Below, piece after piece: positions 14,983 through 23,926 of a DNA stretch of 64,000 nt. Source of the stretch: DATNPX01 sp036702975 (GTDB taxonomy: Bacteria; Cyanobacteriota; Vampirovibrionia; Obscuribacterales; Obscuribacteraceae); contig DATNPX010000008.1 in the NCBI GenBank assembly GCA_036702975.1, forward strand, positions 62,001 to 126,000. Reading direction: 5' to 3'. The notes below the pieces were generated by a model, which had not been told where the DNA came from, made no database searches, and saw only the letters and a list, made by a program, of their open reading frames with translations. Position numbers and translations under genes: made by a program. Numbering within the stretch: the first letter of the stretch is position 1; every line of letters starts with the position of its first letter.

Positions 14983-17094
14983 ATGAAGCAAGTCCGTCTG
15001 TTGAGTGCAATGTCATTGTTGTCATGCGTTGCGGCTTTTGGACCTTTGACCGTTCCGGCAATCGCTGATTCGTCAACTACGACGAATCCAAACGCGATCG
15101 CCACCGCAAGCTCCAGCGTTCCAGATAAAGAGCCACCAATTCCCAAATTCTCAGTCTCTTACATGGACAAGAGCATCTCTCCCAGTAACGACTTTTATCA
15201 TTACGCGGCTGGAACGTGGTTGAAGAATAATCCTGTTCCTGCCGATAAAGCGAGATGGGGCAGCTTCTCGGAATTGGCTGAACGCAACAATTACATGATT
15301 CATTCGATCCTCGATGATGCAAAAGCGGATACTTCGGCTGCACCCGGGACTCCAAAGCGTGAGGTTGGCGACTTCTATGCGTCGGCAATGGACACTGCAA
15401 AATTAGAGCAATTGAAATTCGCTCCGATTAAAGCGGATCTTGATCGCGTTGACGCTATAAAGTCGATCGATGATATGTTCAATGTGATTGCACATTTTCA
15501 CAAGACTGGTATCAACAGTATCTTTGCTAGCGATGTCGACCAAGATGCCAAAAATAGCGAAGTCTATGCATTCCAGTTGGCGCAAGGTGGATTGTCTCTA
15601 CCGGATCGCGACTACTATTTAACCGATGCTTTTGCTACGCAGCGGGCAGCTTATATTCAGCACATGACCAAGATGTTTAAACAGCTTGGAGAAAGTGAAG
15701 CTGATGCCGGTAAGCACGCCGCGACCGTTATGGAGATTGAGACTGCGCTCGCTAAAGCTAGCCGTTCCCGCGTCGATCTGAGAGATCCGATCAAAAACTA
15801 CAACAAAGTGATGACACCTGATCTGGTTGCAGCTAATCCTGATATTCCCTGGAAGCTGTATTTGAAGGAACGCGATCTTGCTGAAGTTCCTTACGCGGTT
15901 GTTGGGCAGCCTGAGTTCAACACCGCCGTCAACAAACTGCTCAAGGAGAAGCCGCTCGAAGATTGGAAAGTCTATTTGCGCTGGCACGTTCTACACAGCG
16001 CTGCTCCTTATCTGCACGATGAGGCTGAAGTCGAGAACTTCAATTTCTTTGGCAAAGTGTTGAGCGGGCAGGAGCAACAAGAACCACGTTGGAAACGCGC
16101 TGCCAAAGTCATCGACGGATCTATCGGCGAGGCTCTCGGACAACTTTACGTCGAGAAGTGTTTCCCTCCGGAAGCACGTGCTCGCATGAGCGATCTGGTC
16201 AGCAATTTGAAAGCGGTGATGCACGATCGACTTGAAAAACTTGATTGGATGAGCGATGCGACGAAGCAAAAGGCTCTCAAAAAATTCGATCGCTTTGTTC
16301 AGAAAATAGGCTACCCGGATAAGTTCCGTGATTATTCTTCGATTGAACTCAAGCGAGACGACTATCTTGGAAACGTGAGAAGGTCAGATGCGTTTGAAGT
16401 ACATAGACGTTGCGCTCGCCTCGGTAAGCCCGTCGATCGCAGCGAATGGGATATGACACCGCCAACGGTGAACGCCTATTTCAATCCCACGATGAATGAA
16501 ATTGTATTCCCAGCCGGTATTTTACAGCCGCCATTCTTTGACCTGACTGCCGATGATGCCGTGAACTATGGTGCCATTGGAGCGGTAATCGGTCATGAGA
16601 TTACTCACGGCTACGATGACCAGGGCCGCCATTTCGACGCCGACGGCAACTTGAGCGAGTGGTGGACTGACCAAGATGCGAAAGAGTTCGAGAAGCGCGC
16701 GCAAAAAGTTGTTGATGAGTACAACGGATTTGAGGCGCTTCCAAACTTGCACGTAAACGGCAAGCTGACGTTAGGTGAAAATATCGCCGACCTTGGCGGT
16801 GTCACAATTGGCTATGATGCGATGGAGCGAGCACTGAAAAAAGATCCGTCGAAACGCACAAATGTAGATGGCTTCACACCGGAGCAACGATTCTTTTTGT
16901 CGTTTGCACAGATATGGCGGATGAATATTCGCGACGCTGAGCAAAAACGCTTGATTACAATCGATCCTCATTCTCCCGGCGCTTTCAGGGCTGTTGGTCC
17001 ACTGATGAATGTGCAGGAGTTTTACGACGCGTTTGAGATCAAACCAGGCTCACCGATGTGGCGTGCGCCGGAACTCAGGGCTAAGATCTGGTAA
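14983..17094 (+). CDS. M13 family zinc metallopeptidase (neprilysin/PepO-like)
   Basis: 703 residues, the usual M13 length. The signal peptide ends near residue 28. The M13 N domain (SPSNDFYHYAAGTWLKNNPVP, DRDYY) is followed by NAYFNPTMNEIVFPAGILQPPFF, the zinc site VIGHEITHGYDDQGRHFD (H538, E539, H542) and the third ligand in GENIADLGG (E599). A C-terminal SPMWRAPELRAKIW stands where other M13 enzymes end in CxxW. These are extracytoplasmic peptidases that cut short peptides. AGGAG lies 7 bases before ATG 14983. The gene is followed by a two-component system on the same strand, perhaps coincidentally. Confidence 0.95.
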   Translation: MKQVRLLSAMSLLSCVAAFGPLTVPAIADSSTTTNPNAIATASSSVPDKEPPIPKFSVSYMDKSISPSNDFYHYAAGTWLKNNPVPADKARWGSFSELAERNNYMIHSILDDAKADTSAAPGTPKREVGDFYASAMDTAKLEQLKFAPIKADLDRVDAIKSIDDMFNVIAHFHKTGINSIFASDVDQDAKNSEVYAFQLAQGGLSLPDRDYYLTDAFATQRAAYIQHMTKMFKQLGESEADAGKHAATVMEIETALAKASRSRVDLRDPIKNYNKVMTPDLVAANPDIPWKLYLKERDLAEVPYAVVGQPEFNTAVNKLLKEKPLEDWKVYLRWHVLHSAAPYLHDEAEVENFNFFGKVLSGQEQQEPRWKRAAKVIDGSIGEALGQLYVEKCFPPEARARMSDLVSNLKAVMHDRLEKLDWMSDATKQKALKKFDRFVQKIGYPDKFRDYSSIELKRDDYLGNVRRSDAFEVHRRCARLGKPVDRSEWDMTPPTVNAYFNPTMNEIVFPAGILQPPFFDLTADDAVNYGAIGAVIGHEITHGYDDQGRHFDADGNLSEWWTDQDAKEFEKRAQKVVDEYNGFEALPNLHVNGKLTLGENIADLGGVTIGYDAMERALKKDPSKRTNVDGFTPEQRFFLSFAQIWRMNIRDAEQKRLITIDPHSPGAFRAVGPLMNVQEFYDAFEIKPGSPMWRAPELRAKIW

Positions 17095-17185
17095 CGGTTT
17101 GTTGCAAAAATAGCTGCGGATCATTAAGGTGAAGGACTGGTGAAAGCGCCGATATTCCGTCATCTCTGGGTGTAATATTCAGAGC

Positions 17186-17866
17186 ATGAAAGCTCTGATT
17201 ATTGAAGATGACGAACGCATCTCAGACCCGATCAAAGAAGTCTTAGAGCACAATCAGTTCGTTGTAAGCCTTGCGCACGATGGTAGCACCGGTCTAAATT
17301 TGGCTAGTAGCGACCACTACGACCTAATCCTTCTCGACATCATGTTGCCTAAGCTTGATGGACTCAAGCTGTGTCGGACATTGCGTGAGAACGGCTGCAA
17401 GTCCGGTATCATTATGCTTACTGCCCTGGATCAAAAGCGGAATAAAATCGACGGCTTGGATGCGGGCGCTGATGATTATCTTGTAAAACCATTCGATATC
17501 GATGAGTTGTTAGCTCGTGTTCGTGCCGTTACTCGGCGCAACTCGGAGACGCGTGAGCCGCTCCTAAAGTGGAGATCTGTGGTTTTGAACACAGCCACCT
17601 GCGAGGTCCGGAATGGTGATACCACGGTTACTTTAACTCCGACCGAGTTTCGGATGCTTGCGCATTTTCTGCGCAATCCAAATCGCACCTTTAGCAAAGA
17701 TGAGTTGATAAATCGGCTCTGGCTGCCTGATGAGGCCCCGACCGACCATGTTGTAAAAGCTCATATTAAGGGACTACGCAAAGCTTTAGTGCAAGCTGGC
17801 GTTACAACCTCTATGATTGAGACTGTCTATGGTTTTGGGTACAGGCTAGCTCAGCATGCTCCGTAA
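17186..17866 (+). CDS. OmpR/PhoB family response regulator
   Basis: 226 residues. The receiver domain has the acidic pair E7-D8-D9, phospho-acceptor D51 (LILLDIMLP) and K101 (LVKPFD). The C-terminal winged helix has LTPTEFRMLAHFLRNP and VKAHIKGLRKAL...VYGFGYRL, diagnostic of the OmpR/PhoB class. It overlaps the histidine kinase gene by 11 bp, so the two form one regulatory pair. There is no Shine-Dalgarno, and a TAATAT hexamer ends 7 bases before ATG, so the transcript may be leaderless. Confidence 0.95.
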   Translation: MKALIIEDDERISDPIKEVLEHNQFVVSLAHDGSTGLNLASSDHYDLILLDIMLPKLDGLKLCRTLRENGCKSGIIMLTALDQKRNKIDGLDAGADDYLVKPFDIDELLARVRAVTRRNSETREPLLKWRSVVLNTATCEVRNGDTTVTLTPTEFRMLAHFLRNPNRTFSKDELINRLWLPDEAPTDHVVKAHIKGLRKALVQAGVTTSMIETVYGFGYRLAQHAP

Positions 17867-19109
17867 AACACGGCTAAAGTTGCTCGTTTCAAATGCCTGT
17901 GTCTTCTTAATCGTTCTATCCATCTTCTCGGCAGCTGTCTATTTCCCGGTCGTGCGCTATCTGGAAAAGGAACAAAAGCGCACGCTTTTGACTGTTACAG
18001 AGGCCGTGATCGGCTCCTTTGAGACAGGGGAAGACGTCGGTCCAAACGATGTCGTGCCAGAGTTGCTAGAAGGGGATAGTAAAGACCTTTTGCCGAAAAC
18101 TGTTGCTGTCCAGTGGTTTGCCCTAAACGACCATTTGCTTGCCAAGAAAGGCGCGCTTACGCTTACTGCTCCCCTTATTAAGTCCGAAACAGAGATTCAG
18201 GAACAGAAAACTCCCCATGCGATTATGGTTACGCGTTTCATCAGTCTTTCACCAAGGATTACCGGATATTTGCGGGTCGGTCTTTCGTGTGCCGAATTCG
18301 ACAGATATCGTGGCAAGTTGATCAGCAGTTTGGTTTGGGGCACGATTATTGCCTTGCTAGCTGCATGTATTGGAGCACTCTGGTTGGTGCGCCAATCGTT
18401 GCTGCCAGTTGAGCGAACACTTAAGCAGTTGTCTCAGTTCACATCTGATGCATCCCACGAGTTGCGCAATCCGCTCATGGCTATTAAAACAAACGCTGAT
18501 GTGGCGCTGAGATTTGACGGTGGTATCAGAGAAGGGGACCGAGAAAAATTCAGCAAGATCATGAATGCCACTGAGCAGATGATCAAGACCACTGTCGGTC
18601 TGCTACAGCTTGCACGTGCGGAACATTCGAGCGACCATCTTGATTTGCCACCGCTTGATTTGAGTCGTGCTATAGAACAGATTCAGCAGCGATTTGCCGA
18701 TACCGCGGCAGCCAAAAATGTCGAGCTGATAGCTCAAGTCGAGCCAAACCTCGTGTTTCCTCTGGCCGAAGAACATTTGGCTGTGCTTCTAGGTAATCTC
18801 TTGGAGAATGCTATTCAATACACCGAGCCTGGTGGCAAGGTCACCATAATTGGACAAAAGCAAGGACGTAAAATAAAGATTGAAGTGAGTGATACCGGAA
18901 TTGGTATTAAGAAGGAAGAGCTGACGAGGGTGTTTGACCGGTTCTGGCGCTCCGATAAAGCTCGTACGCACCACTCCGGCGGCAGCGGGTTGGGACTCGC
19001 TCTTGTTCGATCCGTGGCGGAACGGTATCGGGGCAGCGTGTTTGTGAATAGCGAGTTTGGTGTTGGGACTACGGTTACGGTGTTGTTTACTTGCGAGCGC
19101 GGCGAGTAG
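17856..19109 (+). CDS. Sensor histidine kinase
   Basis: 417 residues: TM1 (about 8-34), an outside sensor region of about 120 residues without a recognised ligand fold, TM2 (about 157-178), then the dimerisation/phosphotransfer helix FTSDASHELRNPLMAIKTNAD (H201) and the ATPase domain with N (GNLLENAIQYT), G1 (DTGIGI), F (FDRFWRSD) and G2 (GGSGLGLALV) boxes. It directly follows and overlaps the response regulator. Signal unknown. Confidence 0.95.
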   Translation: MLRKTRLKLLVSNACVFLIVLSIFSAAVYFPVVRYLEKEQKRTLLTVTEAVIGSFETGEDVGPNDVVPELLEGDSKDLLPKTVAVQWFALNDHLLAKKGALTLTAPLIKSETEIQEQKTPHAIMVTRFISLSPRITGYLRVGLSCAEFDRYRGKLISSLVWGTIIALLAACIGALWLVRQSLLPVERTLKQLSQFTSDASHELRNPLMAIKTNADVALRFDGGIREGDREKFSKIMNATEQMIKTTVGLLQLARAEHSSDHLDLPPLDLSRAIEQIQQRFADTAAAKNVELIAQVEPNLVFPLAEEHLAVLLGNLLENAIQYTEPGGKVTIIGQKQGRKIKIEVSDTGIGIKKEELTRVFDRFWRSDKARTHHSGGSGLGLALVRSVAERYRGSVFVNSEFGVGTTVTVLFTCERGE

Positions 19110-19294
19110 TTTTGTGCCTTCTGCCTCCTAAGAACTCGAATGCATAAGCGGTAACCATGGTTTAGCAGTTAGCGCCGAATTCGGCTTTTAAGCGCTGTTG
19201 TCAAACTGCCGACAGGATGGACTTTTTGGCCTTAGAATCGAAAGGGTTAATTCGCTATAGCGCGCCGAGCCTCGACCAATGACATAATTTTCCA

Positions 19295-21715
19295 ATGCCT
19301 AAGAACCCGACTGGCGCAATTCTCGGAGCCATATTCTTCGCCTGGTTTATCTATTGCTGGCATTGGCTCTGTGGTGCCGATGTCATTCCGTTTGACTCGA
19401 AACTGACTTATTTCCAGCTCACGAGCTGGGTCGTGGACTGCTATCGTGCCGGGCACTTGCCGCTCTGGGATCCGTACTTTATGTCTGGGTTTCCAGGCTG
19501 CGCTGATCCGCAAATTCATTGCTTTTATTTCCTAGCTATACCAATTTTCGCTTTGCTAGGACCGCTCGACCCCGTGTGGTTTGACCGTGTGGCATTACTG
19601 CACATTCTTGCGGCGGGAGTCGGCATCTATTTTCTCTCAAGGCAGTTTAAGCTGAGTGCTGGTGCAGCCGTTGTCGCTTCGCTGATCGTCATGTTTGGAG
19701 GCTCTGCTAGTGCGCGGTTACAGCATACAGGCATGATCTATGCTTACGGATTGCTACCGTGGTGTTTGTTGTTTACAAAGTTTGTCGTCAGCCGCGGAAA
19801 GTGGTGGCACGTCTTACTGCTCGGATTTTTAGCAGGCTCACTGGGCGTTTTGGGCGATCAAGTCGCGTTCCTCAGCTGTCTCTCCGTTGGCGTATTTTCG
19901 CTTATTCTGCTAGTTCAAAAGATTCGCGATGGGCAAAATTTCACGTCGCCGTTTCTGCGTCTTTTGGTGGCAGCAATGATTACGCTGGTGTTTATGTTGC
20001 CCCAAATTATTCCAACTGCGGAACTACTTCCGTTGAGCAGCAGACCATGGATTCCGCTGGAAAATCTTTTACCGAAGTCTTTGTACTCATGGTCATTTCT
20101 AACCTGTTTGATACCCGATATTTTTCGAACATTTGATGGTTACAGCAACTATATTGGCAAGAACGATCCATGTGAGACATATCTGTATTTTGGATTGATT
20201 CCATCTGCGATTTTAATATACGGCGGTTTTATACGAGGGAGACTTTTCAATTCTGAGAGTCTTCGTTTTGTTCTGCCGTTTCTCTTTTTTCTCTTGTATG
20301 CCTTGGGGACGCAAACTCCAGCCTATAGCATGTTCTGGCATTGCATACCGGGAGTGAAGTCGTTTCAGCGTCCAACAGATGCGACATTCTTGCTCAATGT
20401 GTTTTTTGCGTTGATCACTGGTGCGATTCTTGACCAGATGCGTATTGTGAATGCTGGGGCTGGAGATGGAGATAAAGGTGGAGGTGGACGTGGAGACGGA
20501 GGTGGATGTGGAAGTGGAAGTGGAAGTGGAGGTGCAGGCGCAGGCGCAGGTGGAGACAAGCAGGCAACTGGAGCAAGTCGCGCTTTCGGTTTGTTTCTGG
20601 TGCCCTTAGCAGTCGCGTCGTGCACTTCAGGTGCGCTCATGCTTCTGTGTAAATACAAAATTCCGTCGGTCGTTCTAGAAAACAATTGGTTCGCGCTTGT
20701 GAAAGTGTTTGTGTTCTTTTTGATTGGGCTGACGCTTGTAGGCATCGTAAGCCGGAGCCAGAATCGAGGACACCAGAACTTAGCTGTAGTTGTTATCGCG
20801 CTGATTACCTGGGGTGATTTTGTTTGGCAGAACTCCTCCAATTTTCTCAACACTGCCAAGCACGAAGAGTACGCTTACGACGATCCCAAACGAGTCAATG
20901 AGGTGCTCGGTGTGCGGGCTCTAGCGGAGCTAAAGAGTTCTCCGCTAGAGCCGTTCAGAGTCGAGATGTTAGGCAGTGACACTGAATGGCCGTGGTGGAA
21001 TGCATCAAGTCATCTGCAGGTTCAGTCAACCGACGGAATGTGGCCGATCAATTTGCTCTCCTATCACCAGTACAATGGCGCCTGCAATCCGGTTTTTGGC
21101 AGGAAGTTCAATCATTGGATGAGCGGCTTCGATTCTCCTTTATTCGATTTGCTGAATGTTCGATACGTACTGACGAATTTTCCGGCGGCGAAGGCACAAG
21201 CTGTGTTGCGGACTGACAAGTTCAGATATCGCTCGTCTCTCGGCAAATATTCAGTCTACGAGAATATGAAGGTTTTACCCCGAGCTTTTTTTGTTGGTCG
21301 GACATCTGTTGTACCCGGCCTTGCCGAGTTGGAAAAAATCATGCGCAGCTCGCAATTTAGTCCTCGTAAGACCGTGCTTTTCATGGCCAATGATCTCAAC
21401 GCGAAAACTGGCGAGGACCTTCGCAATGTCGATGATCGGAATATGTCGGGCGATCGAGTTACTTGGAAGAGATACGACCAGAATAATCTTCGCTTGTCAG
21501 TGCATGCTGAAGCCAATCGGATGCTCATTTTAGACGACATCTATTTCCCTGGCTGGTGCGCCGAGATTGATGGGCAATCCGTTCCTATATATAGGGCGGA
21601 CTTTTTGTTTCGCTCGATTTATGTGAGCAAAGGGGACCACGAAATCAGCTTCACGTTTCGCCCCTACTCAGTCGATGCTCTGCGAGAGTCTTTCCGCCTG
21701 GCTCATTCGCACTGA
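19295..21715 (+). CDS. YfhO-like large membrane protein with a glycine-rich insert
   Basis: 806 residues. About eleven membrane spans in the first 500 residues, with YfhO/PF09586-type features: GADVIPFDSKLTYFQLT, GHLPLWDPYFMSGFPG, and a C-terminal beta domain containing DDIYFPGWCAEIDG and ending at IYVSKGDHEISFTFRPYS. YfhO-type proteins are GT-C-like membrane proteins linked to glycosylation of wall polymers. About 40 residues near 385-425 are a Gly/Ser/Ala/Asp-rich insertion between predicted spans (see 20455-20575). A CATAAT hexamer ends 6 bases before ATG and no ribosome-binding site is visible. Monocistronic, facing the AT3 operon. Confidence 0.8.
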   Translation: MPKNPTGAILGAIFFAWFIYCWHWLCGADVIPFDSKLTYFQLTSWVVDCYRAGHLPLWDPYFMSGFPGCADPQIHCFYFLAIPIFALLGPLDPVWFDRVALLHILAAGVGIYFLSRQFKLSAGAAVVASLIVMFGGSASARLQHTGMIYAYGLLPWCLLFTKFVVSRGKWWHVLLLGFLAGSLGVLGDQVAFLSCLSVGVFSLILLVQKIRDGQNFTSPFLRLLVAAMITLVFMLPQIIPTAELLPLSSRPWIPLENLLPKSLYSWSFLTCLIPDIFRTFDGYSNYIGKNDPCETYLYFGLIPSAILIYGGFIRGRLFNSESLRFVLPFLFFLLYALGTQTPAYSMFWHCIPGVKSFQRPTDATFLLNVFFALITGAILDQMRIVNAGAGDGDKGGGGRGDGGGCGSGSGSGGAGAGAGGDKQATGASRAFGLFLVPLAVASCTSGALMLLCKYKIPSVVLENNWFALVKVFVFFLIGLTLVGIVSRSQNRGHQNLAVVVIALITWGDFVWQNSSNFLNTAKHEEYAYDDPKRVNEVLGVRALAELKSSPLEPFRVEMLGSDTEWPWWNASSHLQVQSTDGMWPINLLSYHQYNGACNPVFGRKFNHWMSGFDSPLFDLLNVRYVLTNFPAAKAQAVLRTDKFRYRSSLGKYSVYENMKVLPRAFFVGRTSVVPGLAELEKIMRSSQFSPRKTVLFMANDLNAKTGEDLRNVDDRNMSGDRVTWKRYDQNNLRLSVHAEANRMLILDDIYFPGWCAEIDGQSVPIYRADFLFRSIYVSKGDHEISFTFRPYSVDALRESFRLAHSH
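20455..20575. repeat. In-frame GGTGGA/GGAAGT-type simple repeat inside the YfhO-like gene
   Basis: About 120 bp of G-rich six-base units (GGTGGA, GGAAGT, GCAGGC variants) encode a Gly/Ser/Ala/Asp linker. The units are multiples of three, so expansion keeps the frame. The opposite strand shows a proline-rich frame that is only its shadow. Confidence 0.85.
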
Positions 21716-21798
21716 GTTCACCTCTCTCGAGCTGCTGGGCGTCTCGGTAAGTGACGAAATTAGTTTGCAGTGGGGGGATTCCCTTAGGCTCTTAAACA

Positions 21799-23901
21799 CT
21801 AATATGGAATGGCGACCAACAATCGTGTGTTCATTGCGTCGGTAACACCCCTGTCGGCGCGCAGTGCCCCTGGTTTATCGTAGATCGAAAATCCTAAGCG
21901 CAAACCGTGGTTGTATTCTTCCGGACTGACCAATATATGGTCCTCCCAGATCATGCCTGATTTGACGGCACGATTAAAAGTGTCTTGAGGGTAAACCTTT
22001 GTAGTTAACGTTTTGCCGTATGGATCGATTACTTGTACGGCGTTAAGGTACTTGAGTTTTTGGTCGCCGAGGCTTTGCCAAGCTTCCGTTATGTGAAGAC
22101 CGTCAGCGCGTCGCGAGACCTTGAGTCCTCGCAATTTGAATTTGTTGCCAAAAGTGATGTCTTTGGCTGTTGGTACGCTGTGCGCTTCAATCGCCTGCAC
22201 TGCCCAGGGGGCGGTGAACCTGAATTGAGTGTTCACCCAACAAACGACGAGTAAAAGCAGCAAGACTTCAGCAACTGTGACCGCGGTGATTCTTTTAGAG
22301 TAGTCATTGCCGGTTGCTGATAGACTACCTTTGCTTGTTTTATAGCTCGAAGAACCGATCGGCGCATATGTGTATGCGTTTGCCTTGCAAGGAACAGGCG
22401 GTGCGAAGATGACGTCGTCGAACCATAATCCCTGCGAAATGCCTACTGCTCCAGCAAATGCTTTGCGTGCCGGGTGCGGCGGCGCAAAGAAGAGGTCCTC
22501 GAAAACGTTTGCTTGAAAAGCTGGAATTCTCCTTTGCCCTCTGCCGGTTGCCGATGGCATGGGCGCAGAAAATATAATTTCATCCAGTTGCAAGCTTGGC
22601 GCAGGCAGTGCAGCCATGGCTTTTTCTAATTCTTTGTATGCCCGTAGAATCCACTTTCTGCACGGTGTTTCGACAAGATTGAAATTCAGGTCTGAGGCGA
22701 TTAGACAAAGCAGAACTGCCACCGTTGGCAATACAAAATCTGGCAAGCTTCCAAAGGACATCTGGTATTTGGATACTGCATAAAGAACCGCCAAATGATA
22801 CATGTATAGCGAGAAGCTGATCTCACCTAGATGAACGAGAGTCTTTTTCTTCAAGAATTCAGCGATGCGACCTTTTTCAGTTGCTACGACAAGAATCAAG
22901 AGGGCATATGCTGGTGCACCACCCATGTCGATTGCCCAGTCGCGGAGTACAGCTGCGCCCGGCGCGTATGCTGAAGGCCAAATATTGCTCAAATTGATAG
23001 CTATAGCTATGGCGACCAGAGCGATTATCTCGAGCGTGGTCGCCAGTGGTTTACTCAATGTCGAATGCAACTGGGACTTTTTGTATATCCAGCACATTGA
23101 GATTCCGAGTGTGAATTCCAATAAGCGGCAAAGTGGGTTTTCGCCTAGAAATAGGCTTGGTGGCATCGCCCCTTTGCCGTAACCTGCAATTACTGGAATC
23201 ATGCATAGTCCGATGCAGGCTGCTGAAAGGAGCGCTGCTCCTATCCAACGAGCTTTGAAGGGCTTGTTGAAATCTTGGATGAGAAATGGAAAACACAAGT
23301 AAAAGAATAATTCGATCGAGATCGTCCAGCTGACGGAATTGAAAGCTTCTCCAAGGGCAGGCTTGAAGGCCCAGACATGTACCATACACAGGTTCGCTAC
23401 CGCAACCGGTATCACATTGGCAATGTGCAGTGTGCTTGGTATTAGCAAGATTGTCAGGATAAATGCGGCAAAGTGAGTAGGCCAGACCCTGGCGAATCTG
23501 GCTACTATGAAACGATTCGATTGTTGACTCGTCTTAATTTCAGGATAAACATAAGCCAGGATGAAACCGGAGAGAACGAAGAAGAAGCTCACCCCTTGCC
23601 AGAGCGCAACACCATCTAGAGCAGTGTGATTGTAGAAATTGAAAAGTTGAGAGAGGTGCAACAAGAGAATCATCGACGCAGCAAAAAATCTGAGCGACGT
23701 AAGCGCGTCGAGCCGTGGTTCCTGATGTGAATGGTCTGCTGAGTCTGTCGAGTCTGTCGAGTGGTGGTTCCAGTGGTCTGTCGAAGAGGCGGTATAGTTA
23801 GATGGACGCTTGCTGGATGATGGATGAGTGACGCGGCCGCCCTGCAAAGAACTTGTTTGAGGAACTTTGGCTGACTGAGGTCGTAGTTGTGTGGCGGGCA
23901 T
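21799..23901 (-). CDS. Acyltransferase 3 protein with C-terminal soluble domain (700 residues)
   Basis: A Ser/Thr/His-rich tail of about 60 residues, then an AT3 membrane domain (LDALTSLRFFAASMILLLHLS, VSFFFVLSGFILAYVYP, WTISIELFFYLCFPFLI, LGEISFSLYMYHL) to about residue 430. A linker with three recurring hydrophobic/acidic motifs follows (LDEIIFSAPMP, FEDLFFAPPHP, FDDVIFAPPVP). Then comes one more membrane span (about 545-563) and a C-terminal domain with ITFGNKFKLRGLKVSRR and GMIWEDHIL. That domain resembles beta-sandwich domains at the ends of GT-C membrane proteins and should lie outside. Last gene of the four-gene AT3 operon, 25 bp behind its paralogue. Confidence 0.88.
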   Translation of the reverse strand: MPATQLRPQSAKVPQTSSLQGGRVTHPSSSKRPSNYTASSTDHWNHHSTDSTDSADHSHQEPRLDALTSLRFFAASMILLLHLSQLFNFYNHTALDGVALWQGVSFFFVLSGFILAYVYPEIKTSQQSNRFIVARFARVWPTHFAAFILTILLIPSTLHIANVIPVAVANLCMVHVWAFKPALGEAFNSVSWTISIELFFYLCFPFLIQDFNKPFKARWIGAALLSAACIGLCMIPVIAGYGKGAMPPSLFLGENPLCRLLEFTLGISMCWIYKKSQLHSTLSKPLATTLEIIALVAIAIAINLSNIWPSAYAPGAAVLRDWAIDMGGAPAYALLILVVATEKGRIAEFLKKKTLVHLGEISFSLYMYHLAVLYAVSKYQMSFGSLPDFVLPTVAVLLCLIASDLNFNLVETPCRKWILRAYKELEKAMAALPAPSLQLDEIIFSAPMPSATGRGQRRIPAFQANVFEDLFFAPPHPARKAFAGAVGISQGLWFDDVIFAPPVPCKANAYTYAPIGSSSYKTSKGSLSATGNDYSKRITAVTVAEVLLLLLVVCWVNTQFRFTAPWAVQAIEAHSVPTAKDITFGNKFKLRGLKVSRRADGLHITEAWQSLGDQKLKYLNAVQVIDPYGKTLTTKVYPQDTFNRAVKSGMIWEDHILVSPEEYNHGLRLGFSIYDKPGALRADRGVTDAMNTRLLVAIPY

Positions 23902-23926
23902 TTTCTATCCTTTGTTATTCAAGGTG

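Noticed and set aside
20365..20859. Proline-rich reverse frame
   Set aside because: It is the complement of the glycine-rich repeat in the YfhO-like gene.
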